NCBI RefSeq assembly: GCF_004664715.2 | Contig: NC_051068.1 | Span: 10,170,298-10,234,297, forward strand | Origin: Peromyscus leucopus | Lineage: Eukaryota > Chordata > Mammalia > Rodentia > Cricetidae | Reading direction: 5' to 3' | Length of the DNA: 64,000 nt | Part shown: one piece after another, positions 1-11,113 of the stretch | How positions within the stretch are numbered: the stretch's first letter is position 1 | Layout of the letters: each line of letters opens with the position of its first letter | Program-made: the position numbers and the translations under genes | Notes under the pieces: generated by a model | Databases searched by the model: none | What the model was told of the DNA's origin: nothing | What the model saw: only the letters and a program-made list of their open reading frames with translations

Positions 1-422
1 CCCTTTTGTCAACCTGCATATGGAGACAGCTCTGTGTCTTGGGTAGCCTCTGGGAGTAACTAATGAAGCAGTCAACAGAATACACAAACAAAAAGCCCCA
101 AGGATCTCACTTTCAGTCCTCCATACACAGCACCTGGGAGCTTGGGAGAGGACCCTTGTCTTAGAGGCTGGAGCCCCACCTGGTGCCAAGATTTCAGCTT
201 TGGGATGCCTTAAACAGAAAACCAGTAACATTGTTCAGATTTCCGGCTTGTAGAAAGTATGAGTTAACGTGCTTGCTTTGTTTTAAGCCACCAAATTTGC
301 GGTAATTTGCTTTGTAGCAAAGAAAACTTACAGACAAGTAGAATGAAAACACCCAGAAAACTTGATGGGGGAGCCAGGGTAATGGGATTGTTTAATATAT
401 CTTTTGATGCATTTTTGGTTTC
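1..422. other. Intergenic DNA with an old MaLR-like LTR end
   Basis: No gene is visible. Around 262-335 there is a 'TTTAAGCCACCAAATTTG' type string that resembles the 3' end of ancient mammalian MaLR (MLT/MST) LTRs. The rest looks like unique sequence. Confidence 0.4.
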
Positions 423-618
423 TTTTTATCTTATGTGTATGAGTGCTTGCCTATAGCATGTGCATGCCTGCTGCCAGCAGAGGTCAGAAGAGGGCACTGG
501 CTCCCCTGGAAATGGAGTTCTAGATGGTTGTGAACTGCCATGTGGGTGTTGGGAACCAAACCCAGGTCCTCTGGAGGAGTAGCAGAGACTGTAGCCACTC
601 AGCTGTCTTTCCAGCCCC
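423..618 (-). repeat. B3 SINE
   Basis: On the minus strand it begins GGGGCTGGAAAGACAGCTGAG, a tRNA-derived B2/B3 head. The body has the B3 string complementary to 'GAGGTCAGAAGAGGGCA' at 480-496. The frame on this strand is a chance frame of the SINE. Confidence 0.85.
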
Positions 619-2508
619 ATACTTTTGAATTCAAGCCATGAGAAGACATTATCTATTTAGGGCAATAAATAAAAAAGAAGTGAAAACAAACAAACAAACA
701 AACGAAAAACCCTGAAGCTCTCAACTGAGAGGTGGAAAGTTCCAGAACACATCTAGGCCTGGTTTCTCTTGACAGGTTTGCTCCAAGTCTTCTGAAGTCT
801 TCAGTTATCACAAAGCGGTGCCAGTCTCATCATGGTACAGAGGGTGAGGACCAGCAACTGGAGGAATAATGAGGAGGAGGAGGAGGCAAGATCCCAGGGT
901 CCTTTAAGGACTATGCACACTAAAACAAGCAAGGATGTTGTGCAAGCTGCCTCCTCCATGCTCTGAAATATAACTCTCCTTTTCTCAGTTACAGAAGAAG
1001 ACCACTCTCAAAGATCTATGTTCTTATTCTTTCAGAAATGCCTTCTGTCTGTTCTCATCAAGGACAGTTTGGGAACTTTATGCAGCCAGTACCAGTTATG
1101 AACATGGGCAGTGGGGAGAAGTCAGTGGAAATCGGATAAACAATAAAACAAGGTTCTGAGGAAAAGTAAGGCATAGCAGAAACACCCAAAACAAGAGTGT
1201 CAGAGACAGGAGAGAGAGCAGGCCAGAGGATAGACATGTACAGGAGGGCAGAGACCAAGGCTCTTGGCTGTAAACACAAGAACACAGTACCTTCAGGATT
1301 TTGTTTTGCTTTGTTCAGCCAGGCTCGTCTGTACAGCTGAAACCTTTACTTCCTCGGGTCTGAAGTGGGCAGGACAGTGGAGCCAGCTACCAGGAAAGGA
1401 AGTTTTGCTCTTCTTTCCCCTCATGGGAGTGTGTTAATGTGCTGCCAGGTCACAAGCAGTTTATAATCATGTTTGTGTCCACGGTGACAAGTTCCCTAGG
1501 GAGACACGGGGAATTCCAGAGATGGTGTTGCTGCCCAGTTCTGTGTGTCCAGAGGTTATTCTGCTGCTCTGCCTGGGGTCCGAGCAGTAGGGAGAAGAAC
1601 CTGGTGGATTTGGAGTGCCGGCATGAGCGTGTCTGCCAAGATCAAAATGTTCCCCATCGTGGCGAGCAGATGAGATCTTAGAACCTGGACTCACATAGTC
1701 CCAGCTCCAGCAGGGCTTCTGGCAATGGCCCCAGTGTCTTCAGCTACAGACATCACCTCTGAAGATGCCAAGAAAAGCAAACACAGGCCCCAGATCTCTT
1801 CTTGCACCAACTGGAAAGGAGCCCACGGCAGCAGAGGAGCTGGACTGTGAGGACAGCTTTCCTATGGCTCTTTATTTCCCACCATTCTTCCTCATCTGAA
1901 TCAAGCAAACAACATACTTGTAATAAAATGTGCAGGTGTGGCTGGTTTATATGCTGTGGTTCTCTTTTGATCAAATTCTCTGTAGGATGCTGGGATAAAA
2001 TGGTAAATCAAGCTGGGAAGTGCAGTATGTCCAAGCAAGATGACTAGGAAGGAGGGGAGCCCCAGAAGGCAGAGATTTCATTCTAGCCGTGGGAACGGGT
2101 TCCTTTTAGTAGCCCAAACTGGTGTCCTTCACATACCATCTAGGCGGTCCTTGAGAAACTATTCCAAGTTCCTTTTCCAGGGGATGGGGGTGATTCTGCA
2201 AAACTTAAAAGAGTCGAGTGACAAAGTGCCACTGAGGAATCCCGGCTGCCCAAGGTCAGTGACAAGGCTGGAAAGCCACATGAGGAAGAGTGGTGTCAGG
2301 AGTGGCAAGGAGAATTAATATTTCAAGGGTAGCTGCCAAGGAGAGGAAAAGGTCTACAGTTTACCAGAGAAAAACGTTGGTGCCACACAGATGGGTAGGA
2401 GGTCTGAGAGCCGAGGAGCGTGCGAACAGAGCCTGAGGGCTGTTGGTGATGCAGGTGCCCCAAGCTGTATGCAAAACTTTAGCTTTCTGATTAAAAAACT
2501 TTAATCTT
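619..2508. other. Intergenic DNA, no gene seen
   Basis: Mostly unique sequence. It holds a short (AAAC)n tract at about 685-708 and a GGA-rich patch at about 861-888. Short frames here have no recognisable domain or splice context. Confidence 0.5.
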
Positions 2509-2666
2509 GCTGGGCGTGGAAGCTCGTGCCTTTAATCCCAGCACTGGGGAGGCAGAGATGGGCAGATCCCTGGGTTCAAGGCCAGCCTGGTCTACAGAGT
2601 GAGTTCCAGGACAGCCAGGGCTACACAGAGAAACCCCGTCTCAAAAAAAACAACAAAACAAAACAG
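2509..2666 (+). repeat. B1 SINE
   Basis: 7SL-derived B1: GCTGGGCGTGG head, 'CTTTAATCCCAGCACT', 'GGCCAGCCTGGTCTACA', and an A-rich tail after CCCCGTCTC. Confidence 0.92.
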
Positions 2667-2778
2667 GAACAGCAATTACAAAGAAACTTTAACCCTATTT
2701 CTGGTTAGATACTAGCTTTCTAGGTGACCAGTGGCAAATACGAAGTGTGAGGCATTACTCTTAAAGGCAACCATCCTT

Positions 2779-2994
2779 GGACTGGGAATGTAACTCAGTT
2801 GGTACAGTGCTTGTCCGGCATGCCTGAAACCTGGAGTTCAATACCCAGCGTTGTATAAACCAGGTATGGTGGTATATATCTACAACCTCAGCACTTGGGA
2901 GGTAAATGCAAGGGGATCACGAGTTCAAGGCCAATCTCAGCTACATAGTGAGTGTGAGGCCAGTCTGGGATGCACAAAACCCTGTCTTTAAAAG
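2779..2994 (+). repeat. B4 SINE (ID-B1 composite)
   Basis: A tRNA/ID-like head (GGACTGGGAATGTAACTCAG) is joined to a B1-like body ending ACCCTGTCTTTAAAAG. That arrangement defines B4. Confidence 0.85.
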
Positions 2995-3764
2995 AATGTT
3001 CCATGTGCATAGTCATGCTTACTACAAAACAAAAACAGAAAACCTAAAAGCAAGTTCACAGACCTACTCCCAGGATAAGAAGTGTAACACTGGCCCCTCC
3101 CCCTTTTCAAATGAAAGCATTTGGTTCATAGTTGGCCATGATGATGAACTATGAATTCTGGTGTTCTTCTCCAAAGATGACCTATGGGAAACTACAGAAG
3201 GGAGGAGGGAATAGTTGCTGTTATTGTCACCTTGTCACAGCCAGTTCTGCCACAGCCACTCTAAATAATGAGACTGTCACACACCATCCCCCCAATCTAT
3301 AAAAATTTTGGTGGGGTGTCTTCTGATTGGGAAGCCCAGGTCACATGATTTTGCCCAGGTTGCTAATGAGCTGATACGTGGAATCTGATCCCCTGTGATT
3401 TCTCTCAAGGGAGGACAGGTTTCTGCCTCCATTTAGTTTTTTTCCCCCCTAATATGAAAGGGATTTATATACTGACCACAAAAATGATAAAAGTCATTGT
3501 ACCCAATACAAATCTCCACTTGGGCCAGCCCTCTCAGGCCCAGCTGGGATGTCCGACATTCTGCTTCTCAACGCCACATGCTTATCTAGCTCTCAGTTGT
3601 TCAAGTCTGAGCCTGTCCTCTTCCTTCACCTTTACTCCGAGTTGCTTGGTGAGTTACTCAAATCAGAACCTGGATGGATTTCCATAATTCCCTAGCACCT
3701 TCCTAGCCAGTCTTACCATCTTTGAAACCTATCTCCAGCTCGATTTCTTTGTCTATAGCACAGT
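2995..3764. other. Intergenic DNA, no gene seen
   Basis: Unique-looking sequence with no exon signature or repeat that I recognise. Confidence 0.4.
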
Positions 3765-4008
3765 GCGTATATGTGTGTGCTCCTGTGTGTGGAAACCATA
3801 GACAACTTCTTTGTCTTTCCTCAGGAGGACCAGCCATCTTTCTTTTGAGATGGTCTTGCAGTAGCCTGGGACTCAGCAATTAAGCTTGGCTGTCTGGTCA
3901 GCAAGCCGCAGGGATCCTCATCTCCACCTACCTTCCCGGTGCTGAGATTCCGAGCATGAAACATTGCACCGGCTCTTTTTACGTGGGTTCTAGGGGATTG
4001 AACTCTGC
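3765..4008 (-). repeat. Composite tRNA/B1-like SINE, diverged
   Basis: Same layout as the copies at 5288-5561, 56940-57222 and 59890-60130: a B1-like middle ('CCGGTGCTGAGATT') and 'TTTTTACGTGGGTTCT' followed by a 'GGGATTGAACTC' box. I could not fix the family name; it is B4/RSINE-like. Confidence 0.55.
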
Positions 4009-4654
4009 TTGGATCTGAACCATGTCTCCACAGCTCCACGTTCTTTGCTTACTCCGGTCCTCATCCTTCCTCACCCATGGCCGACTCATCTTGGTTTGGA
4101 TTCCACCAAAAGCATATTCTGGGAGGAAGACTTGAGCACAAGTAATGTATGTGGAGGTGGAGAGCATGGGGTCATTTTCAACAAGGGCCACAAAGAGAAG
4201 GGAGACAAGGAGGGGACAGCAGCCACAATGTCTGCCCTCCAGCTGGCTGCCGCTGTGGCCTGGAGCTTGCTGCCAAGGGAGGCAGGACAGAGGCCCCAGA
4301 GCTCTCCACCGAGTCCGTCCTCCCTGGCTGAGGATGCAGCCGGGACATCCATCTTCTGACACATCAGGCCAGCCGTGGGCAGGAGAGCAAGCTTGCTGCT
4401 GCTGAGATGCAGGTGCCTGCTGCTGGAGGCCTAGTGTGTGTTCCCCGTGTGAGGAGTTAATGGCGTGGGACACAGACCCCTTAACTACCATTCTTGTATA
4501 TATTGACCTTTCCTACTAAAGAAATTGATATTTCTAAAATTGAAATCTGATCATGAGCACCTCCTTTTAAGGTTTTCCATAGCATTCTGTATATGATCCA
4601 AATGATGTCACAATGCTTAGATCTTTCCTTCATTTTGTATTGTTTTTCCCCCAT

Positions 4655-4807
4655 CCCGTAATGGGGATTGAATTTAGGACCATGTGTGTATATGGTCTGC
4701 CACTGAGCTATGCCTACAGCCTTCTCTTTACTTTTACTTCTTTAAAAATTTTTGAAATAAGACCTAAGGTGCCCAGGTTGGCCTTGACTTGAACTCACTG
4801 CATAGCC
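4655..4807 (-). repeat. B4-like SINE, minus strand
   Basis: An ID-type box ('GGGGATTGAATTTAGGACC' to 'GCCACTGAGCTATGCC') is followed by a B1-like part ('GCCCAGGTTGGCCTTGACTT'). Confidence 0.65.
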
Positions 4808-4864
4808 TATTCATTCATTCATTCATTCATTCATTCATTCGTTCATTCGTTCGTTCATTCGTTT
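4808..4864 (+). repeat. (ATTC)n microsatellite
   Basis: Tandem ATTC, with ATTC-to-GTTC interruptions towards the 3' end. It lies directly against the SINE on its left. Confidence 0.97.
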
Positions 4865-4910
4865 GTGTGTGTAAGTCCCTCAATGTGCACGAGTGGCCAG
4901 TCCCCATCCC

Positions 4911-5240
4911 TGAGGACTTCTGACTGCCAGGCTCTGCCCAGAGAACACTCTAATGGCTGGACCCAGCCCCTCCAGACACAGGCAGCCAAGCTCTGTCCTA
5001 CAGAGTGAAAAACCCAAGCTCAGGCCTTGAAATCCCACCAATTCCCACCCTGGAAATTTCCACTCTGGAAAGTTCTGCCCCCCCCCCCCAAAAAAAAAAA
5101 CTCTATATAAACCCTGTCTTCTGCTCAGTTCTCTGCTGCTTCTCACCTGAGCAGAGGCAGCCGACCTCCTGGGTTTTTCCTTCCAATAAATCTGTTATGT
5201 GAGGTTTGTTGTGTGGTGTGACTTTGTGGTATTCTTTGGC
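4911..5240 (+). mobile_element. Solo LTR of an endogenous retrovirus, probably class I; ends approximate
   Basis: LTR anatomy is visible: a TATATAA box at 5104-5110, an AATAAA polyadenylation signal at 5185-5190, and a T/G-rich U5-like stretch after it. U3 carries a run of C then A (about 5080-5100). No gag, pol or env sequence is attached. The outer ends and the class are inferred, because I found no clean target-site duplication. Confidence 0.65.
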
Positions 5241-5287
5241 TCCCAATATTGCCAGGTTACCTTTTCCCTCAGAGCTGTAACACTTAC

Positions 5288-5561
5288 AATGTGTGTTTGC
5301 ATGCCTGTACGTGGAAGCCAACAAGTATCTTCCTCAATTACGTTCTACCTTACTTTTGAGGCAAGGTCTCTTTCCTTGGAGCTTACCAATTTGGCCAGGC
5401 TGGTGGTTCAGCCAGTGCAGGGGTCACCCTGTTTCTGCCTCCCCAGTGCTGTGATGACAGGAATGTGTGGTCCCACCTGCCTCTATCCTGAGCGCGAGGG
5501 ATCCAAACACCTAGGTCCTTGTGATTTCATGGCAAGCATGTTAACCACTGAGCCATCTCCC
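5288..5561 (-). repeat. Composite tRNA/B1-like SINE
   Basis: It ends with the complement of a tRNA-type head ('CCACTGAGCCATCTCCC') and contains 'GAGCTTACCAATTTGGCCAG' and a B1-like 'CCCAGTGCTGTGATGACAGG'. Family name uncertain. Confidence 0.6.
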
Positions 5562-5567
5562 TCGTCC

Positions 5568-5855
5568 CTGGCCTTGAGCTTGATTCTTGATTCTCCTGCC
5601 TCTGCACCCTGGACAACTGGGATCACAGGCCACTCTGACTGGTGATAGCTTACTTCAGCCTCTCTTACTATTTCTTCTCAGGATCTCCTCACCAAATAGT
5701 CTATTGTGGGTTTTTGTTTGTTTTTCTGAGTTCCGCCCCCCCCACTGTGTAACTGAGACTGACCTGAAACTCGATATGCAGCCCAGGCATCCTCAGACTC
5801 ATGATCCTCCTGCCTCTACCTCCCAAGCACTGGGATTTCAGGTGTAATCTGGCTA
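5568..5855 (-). repeat. Two B1-related fragments
   Basis: About 5568-5642 holds the right part of a minus-strand B1. About 5715-5855 is a fuller, diverged minus-strand B1 ('GAAACTCGATATGCAGCCCA', 'CCAAGCACTGGGATTTCAGG'). Confidence 0.6.
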
Positions 5856-5944
5856 TTGTGGTCCATCACAGTTTCCCCAATCGTACCACAGTCTTTGTGT
5901 TTCTGTGTCTCTGCAAAGCCTGTGTATACACAGTTTTTCCCGTT

Positions 5945-6245
5945 GTTGCGACGAAACTCCTAAAAAAAACAAGTTAGGGAAGGAGGCATTTTTGTGGTTC
6001 ACAGTTTGAGGGAACAGTCCATCATGGCTCAGAAGGTCTGGTGGCAGGACTTGAGACAGCTGGTCACATCATACAAAACACAGGAAGCAAGAGACAAATC
6101 ACAGTGCTCAGCTCTCTTTCTCCTTTTTATTCACTCTGGGGTCTCGGCCCAGGGAATAGTGCTGCCCACATTCAGGATGGGCCCTCCCTGATTAGTTAAA
6201 CTCATTTGGAAACACCTTCATAGACTCACTCAGAGGTAAGCTTCC
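5945..6245 (+). mobile_element. LTR fragment, MaLR/ERVL-like (tentative)
   Basis: Shares strings such as 'CAGTCCATCATGG' and 'GGGCCCTCCCTGATTAGTTA' with the elements at 14196-14400 and 35950-36280. Its 3' end is degraded. Confidence 0.5.
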
Positions 6246-6764
6246 ATTGTGAATGTAAACCAGTAAGGTGGCGACTTGACTTGCTTCTGCTCTTCTCTCC
6301 CCATTCCTCTTCTGGCCTCCTCCAAGTTGTAAGTTTGCTAGGACAGGACTCAGGGTAAGCTACCATAATTCATCCAGAGCACAGAGAGGGGAGCAGAGGT
6401 CTGTGCACATGCATCTATGGGTCTGTGTATGAGTTGTAATACTTTCTCCTGCAATGTGCACTGTTGCTAATAAAATCAAAGTAGAATTAGAAAATGACTG
6501 AATCAGATGGTTGGAATCCAGTGCATTGAACATTTGGATCTTACCAATAGCACCTCAGTTCATATTCCTAAGCACTTGCCAACCGACTTCCTGGTTATAA
6601 TTTGATTTAAGTATTAGCTATGTATGGAGAAAGTACAGGTGCTGTGGTTTGAATGTTTGTGTTCCCCTATAAATTCACAACTTGAAACCCAAATCCCTAA
6701 GTGACAGTAATCAGAGGTAGGGTGTTTGGGAGGTGATTATGAATGAGATTAGTACCTTTTTACC
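6246..6764. other. Intergenic DNA with a MaLR LTR start
   Basis: From about 6645 a 'TGGTTTGAATGTTTGTGTTC' string, followed by 'TTGGGAGGTGATTATGAATG', matches the 5' part of ancient MST/MLT-type MaLR LTRs. No gene is seen. Confidence 0.45.
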
Positions 6765-7389
6765 CTTTTATTGAAAATAGCTTTTTTTTCCTCTACAAAA
6801 TATATTTTGATTACAGCCCCCCCCCACTCTATTCCTCCCAGTTTCTCTCTACCTCCCCTCCCATCTGGATCCACTCCATTTCTGTCTCCCATAGAAAGCA
6901 AAGTTTTAAGGGAAATAATAAAATAAGATAAGATAAACAAAAGCTAACACATCAGAATAGGACAAAACAAACAGAATGAAAAGAGCCAAAGAAAAGGCAC
7001 AAGAGACAGATATAGAAGCAGAGACCCACTTGTTTGCACACTCAGGAATCCCACTGAAACACTAAACTGGAAGCCATAATAATAATGCAAAGGATCTGTA
7101 GGGTAAGAAGAGATAAAAAATATATAAAATAAAAAAAAATAAGGTTAAAAAGAGAAGAAGAAAAGTTCTGAAATGGTATTAAGAGATGAGAAATCTCCAA
7201 AAATATTTTTGAGTTCATTTTCCGTTGGCCATCTACTGCTGGAAATGCAGCCTACCCTTAAGAATAGCTTGTTTCCCCAGGGAGACTCCCTTGGAGAAAA
7301 CTACATTTTCATTTGCAAGTGGTTATAAATTGGAGAGTTTCTGGGTTGGGGATGGGGCCATGTGTCTACTTCTTTCAGCTCTAGGACCC

Positions 7390-7900
7390 TGTATTAGTCA
7401 GGGTTCTCTAGAAGAACAGAACTTATAGAATGGAAAAAATATATTTATATCATAAAGGGATAAAGGGATAAAAGAACTAGCTAGAATGGCTTATAGGCTG
7501 TGGTCCAGCTATTGCAACAATGTCTGTCTATGAATGGAAGATACAAGACTACACTAGCTGTACAGTCCATGAGGCTGAGTGTCTCAACTGGTCTTCAGTA
7601 TATGCCAGACTCCCAAAGAAGTAGGTTTCAATGCCAGTGAAGGAATGGAATTGTTAGCAAGAGCGAGAGCAAAGAGGCAAAGAGAGAAAGAAAGCTTCCT
7701 TTATCCATGTTCTTTCTACAGGCTGCTAGCAGACGGTGTGGTCCAGATTAAAGGGAGCTTCCTACATAAAGGTCCAGATTAGAAATGAATCTTCCCACTT
7801 TAAGTGATTAAGAAAAAAATTCTGCACAGGTGTGCCCAGTCATCTGAGTTTTAGTTAATTCCATATGTAGTCAAGTTGACAACCAAAAATAGCCATGACA
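7390..7900 (+). mobile_element. Solo LTR with 5-bp target duplication (ERVL/MaLR type)
   Basis: It starts TGTATTAGTCAGGG and ends ATAGCCATGACA. The 5-bp sequence GACCC is present on both sides (7385-7389 and 7901-7905). TG...CA ends and a 5-bp duplication fit class III (ERVL/MaLR) LTRs. It is inserted in the LINE-1. Confidence 0.8.
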
Positions 7901-8360
7901 GACCCCGTCTGGTGCATGCTGCCTCAGTCTCTGTGAGTTATTATGTGCATCAATCCTGTTGATTTAGAGGCCCCTATTTTCTTGGTGTCTCCATCTTCTT
8001 TGGCTCTTAGAGTCTGCCTCCTCTTCTTCAGGATTCCCTGAGTCCTGAGGGGAGGAATTTGATGGCGACATTCTATTTAAGCCTGAGTGTTCCCATGTCT
8101 CTCATTCTCTCTATAAGGTCTGACTGTGGGTCTCTATATTTGTTCTCATCTGCTGCCAGAGGAAGCTTCCCTGATGATGGCTGGGCAAGGCACTGACCTA
8201 TGAGGGTAGCAGAATGTCGTTAGGAGTCATTTGTCATTTTATTGCTACTTTTTTTTTTTTTTTTTTTTAAATAGAACAGTAGTATTTTTCCCATAGGTCC
8301 CCAAGCAATCGAGCCTCAGGTTGTTAGTCACCCAAGCAGTTCCAGGTATGGGTCATACCT

Positions 8361-8722
8361 TAACTAGAATCTCTACTGCTGTGAAGAGACACCATGACCA
8401 CGGCAACTCTTGTAAAGAAAACATTTAATTGGGGAGGCTCACTTACAGTTTCAGAGGTTCAGTCCATTGTCATCATGGAGGGGAGCATGGCAGAGTGCAG
8501 GCAGACATCGTGCTGGAGTAGTAGCTGAGAGTGTTATGTTTTTCAGGCAACAGGAAGTCAACTAAGACACTGGATGACATCCTGAGCATAGGAAACCTCA
8601 AAGCCTTCCCCCACAGTGACACACTTCCTCCAACAAGGCCAAACCCATGCCAACAAAGCCGCATCTCCTAATAGTGCCACTCCCTATGAGATTATGGGTC
8701 CGGTTACACTCAAACTACCACA
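8361..8722 (+). mobile_element. MT-type MaLR solo LTR
   Basis: Shows the MT signature 'CTGCTGTGAAGAGACACCAT', 'AACATTTAATTGGGG', 'CTCCTAATAGTGCCACTCCC' and a 3' end CAAACTACCACA. It sits inside the older LINE-1. The 5' end is diverged and no clear duplication is left. Confidence 0.75.
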
Positions 8723-9622
8723 TTTTGGTTATCGCCCACAGCTTTGTCTCACCATTGCCCTAGCATATCTTGCAGGCAGGACACCATTGTAGATCAGAGG
8801 GTTTGTGGCCAGGTTGGTATTAGGTTTCTCCTTTGGTAGTGTGCAGAGTATCTCTTCTTGTACCAAAGATGCTAGAACATAGGGGTGAAGACTCTGTGTA
8901 GGCACCAGGTTGACTTCTCTATGTTCAATGGATTTTAGGTGTTGACTTCAGCAATGAGGCCTTGTCATCAGTTTGTGGAGAGCAGCCTATAGTCTTGGCA
9001 ACAGCCTGAGTTGTTTGGGGGTTCCCATGGGATAACTTGGGCCAACAACTCAACTAGATGTAACACAATCCCCACCCAGGAAGCTTCATTTGATGACAAG
9101 AGAGACCCAGTTGGGTCTCTGTCTCTTCTGTTATTTGGCCATTTCATTTAGATCACCTTCATATATGTATATATTTTGTGAAGCCTCTACTGCATTAATT
9201 TTCATACTACCCTTCAAATGGCCATTCATTTTAGCTATCTTTCCCCATATTTCCTCCTTTGTCACCCTCCTCACTTGATCCTCCTGTTCCACCTCCTCCC
9301 ATCCACCCATAATTATCTATTCTAGTTCCCTTTCATAGAGAGACCTCTCTGCTCACCCCCAGTCCCTTAGTCTATACCTAACCTCTGCAGTTCTATGTAT
9401 TTTAGCTTAGTTATCATTGACTTCATAGTTAATATCCACATATAAGTGAATATATACCATATTTGTCTTTCTGGGTCTGGGATACTTTATTCAGGATAAT
9501 TTTTTTCTTGCTCTGCTCATTTACCTGAAAATTTCATGATTTCATTTTTTTAAGCAGCTGGATAATATTCCATGGTGTAAATTTACCACATTTTCTTTAT
9601 CCACTTACCTGTTGAGGGACAT

Positions 9623-10186
9623 TGTAGCATGAATCTTAAAAGTTCTTATTAATAAAATCAAATCTGAGGCCAGTTATTGGGGTGAATACTGGAAGGTCAG
9701 AGAGACAGAACAAGCCACAGCTATCTCACCTCACCAGTTCCTCAGCTGGTCCTGTTTCCTCAGACTGGAAGCCTCTGAGTCCTCATGCAGAATGAATCCC
9801 AGCTGAACTGTGCTGCTTCAAAGCCTGAAAGCTTAACCAGCCGAATGCTTAACCAGCCACATGCTTAACCAGCCAAAATGCTTAACCAGGCCAAAATGCT
9901 TCTCTTTTCTGGTCCTCACGCCTTATAACCTTTCTGCTTTCTACCATCACTCCCTAGGATTAAAGGCTTGCTTCCTGGGATTAAAGGCGTGAGTCACCAT
10001 GCCTGGCTGTTTCCAATGTGGCCTTGAACTCACAGAGATCCAGAGGGATTTCTATCTCTCATATGCTAGGATTAAAGGTGTGAGTGCCATCATTTTCTAG
10101 CCTTTGTATCTAGTGGCTGTCTGTTCTCTGACCCGAGATAAATTTATTAGGGTACACAATATTTTGGGGAACACAATACCACCACA
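9623..10186 (+). mobile_element. Class II (ERVK-type) solo LTR with 6-bp target duplication
   Basis: 564 bp, starting TGTAGCATGAATC and ending AATACCACCACA. GGACAT is duplicated at 9617-9622 and 10187-10192, and the interrupted LINE-1 reads on across it. A 6-bp duplication points to a class II ERV. The LTR contains a short direct repeat ('GCTTAACCAGCC' units, about 9830-9895) and two pieces of B1-derived sequence ('GGATTAAAGGCGTGAGTCAC' and 'GGATTAAAGGTGTGAGTGCC'). Confidence 0.88.
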
Positions 10187-10302
10187 GGACATCTGGGTTG
10201 TTTCCAATTTTTGGCTATTACAGATAGAGCAGCAATGAACATGGTTGAGCAAGTGTCTCTGTAGTAGGATGAAGTGTCTTTGGATATATGCCCAAGAGTG
10301 GT

Positions 10303-10650
10303 TGTCTTAGGGTTTCTGCTGCTGTGAAGAGACACTATGACCATAGCAACTATTATAAAGGAAAACATTTAATTGAGGTGGCAGCTTACAGTCCAGAGGT
10401 TTAGTCCATTATCATCATGTTGGGGGACATGGCAACATATAAACAGATATGGTGCTGGAGAAGTAGCTAAGAGTTCTACATCTTACAGGCAACAGGAAGT
10501 GAACTGTCTCACTGGGTGTGGCTTGAGCATATATGAGACCTCAAAGCCTACCTCCACATTTCCTCCAATAAGACTACACCTACTCCAACAAGACCACACC
10601 TCCTAATAGTGCCACTCCCTTGGGGAATGAATTTCTTTCAAACCACCACA
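10303..10650 (+). mobile_element. MT-type MaLR solo LTR
   Basis: Starts TGTCTTAGGGTTTCTGCTGC and ends AAACCACCACA. The flanks are GTGGT (10298-10302) and GTGAT (10651-10655), a 5-bp duplication with one change, as expected for MaLR. It splits the LINE-1. Confidence 0.82.
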
Positions 10651-10847
10651 GTGATGTAGCTGCATCTTAAGGTAGATAGATTTCCATCTTTCTGAGGAAC
10701 CCTCACATTGATTTCCAGAGTGATTGTTTGCAGACCTATCAGCAATGGATGAGTGTTCCCCTTACTCTACATCCTCACCAGCATGAGCTGTCATTTGTTT
10801 TTTTTATCTAGTCCATTTTGATAATGCAAGATGAAATCTCTCTCCTT

Positions 10848-10888
10848 TAAAAATAATTTATTTAATATTATGTGCACGAGAGTTTTGC

Positions 10889-10935
<47 letters not shown>

Positions 10936-11113
10936 TGCATATATGTATGTGCACCACCTGCTTGACTGGTGTCCAAGGAGGTCAGAAGAGCACATTGAAT
11001 CCTTTAGAACTGGAATGGCAAACAATTGTGAGCTACTGGGTAATGAGACTCAAACCCAGGTCCTCTAGAAGAGCACCAGGTGCTCTTAACCACTGAACCA
11101 TCTCTCCAGCCCC
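10848..11113 (-). repeat. B3 SINE with internal (CA)n expansion
   Basis: It ends in the complement of the B2/B3 head ('CCATCTCTCCAGCCCC') and contains 'GAGGTCAGAAGAG'. A (CA)n tract of about 43 bases at 10892-10934 sits in its tail-proximal part. Confidence 0.85.

Noticed and set aside
3979..4491. 170-codon minus-strand frame
   Set aside because: Partly overlaps a composite SINE, overlaps several open frames on the other strand, and has no domain.
4808..4864. Regular repeats as a CRISPR array
   Set aside because: A tetranucleotide microsatellite with no spacers, in a mammalian genome.
8361..10650. MT-type elements as LINE-1 3' ends
   Set aside because: First read that way, but TG...CA ends and a near-perfect 5-bp duplication at 10303-10650 fit MaLR LTRs.
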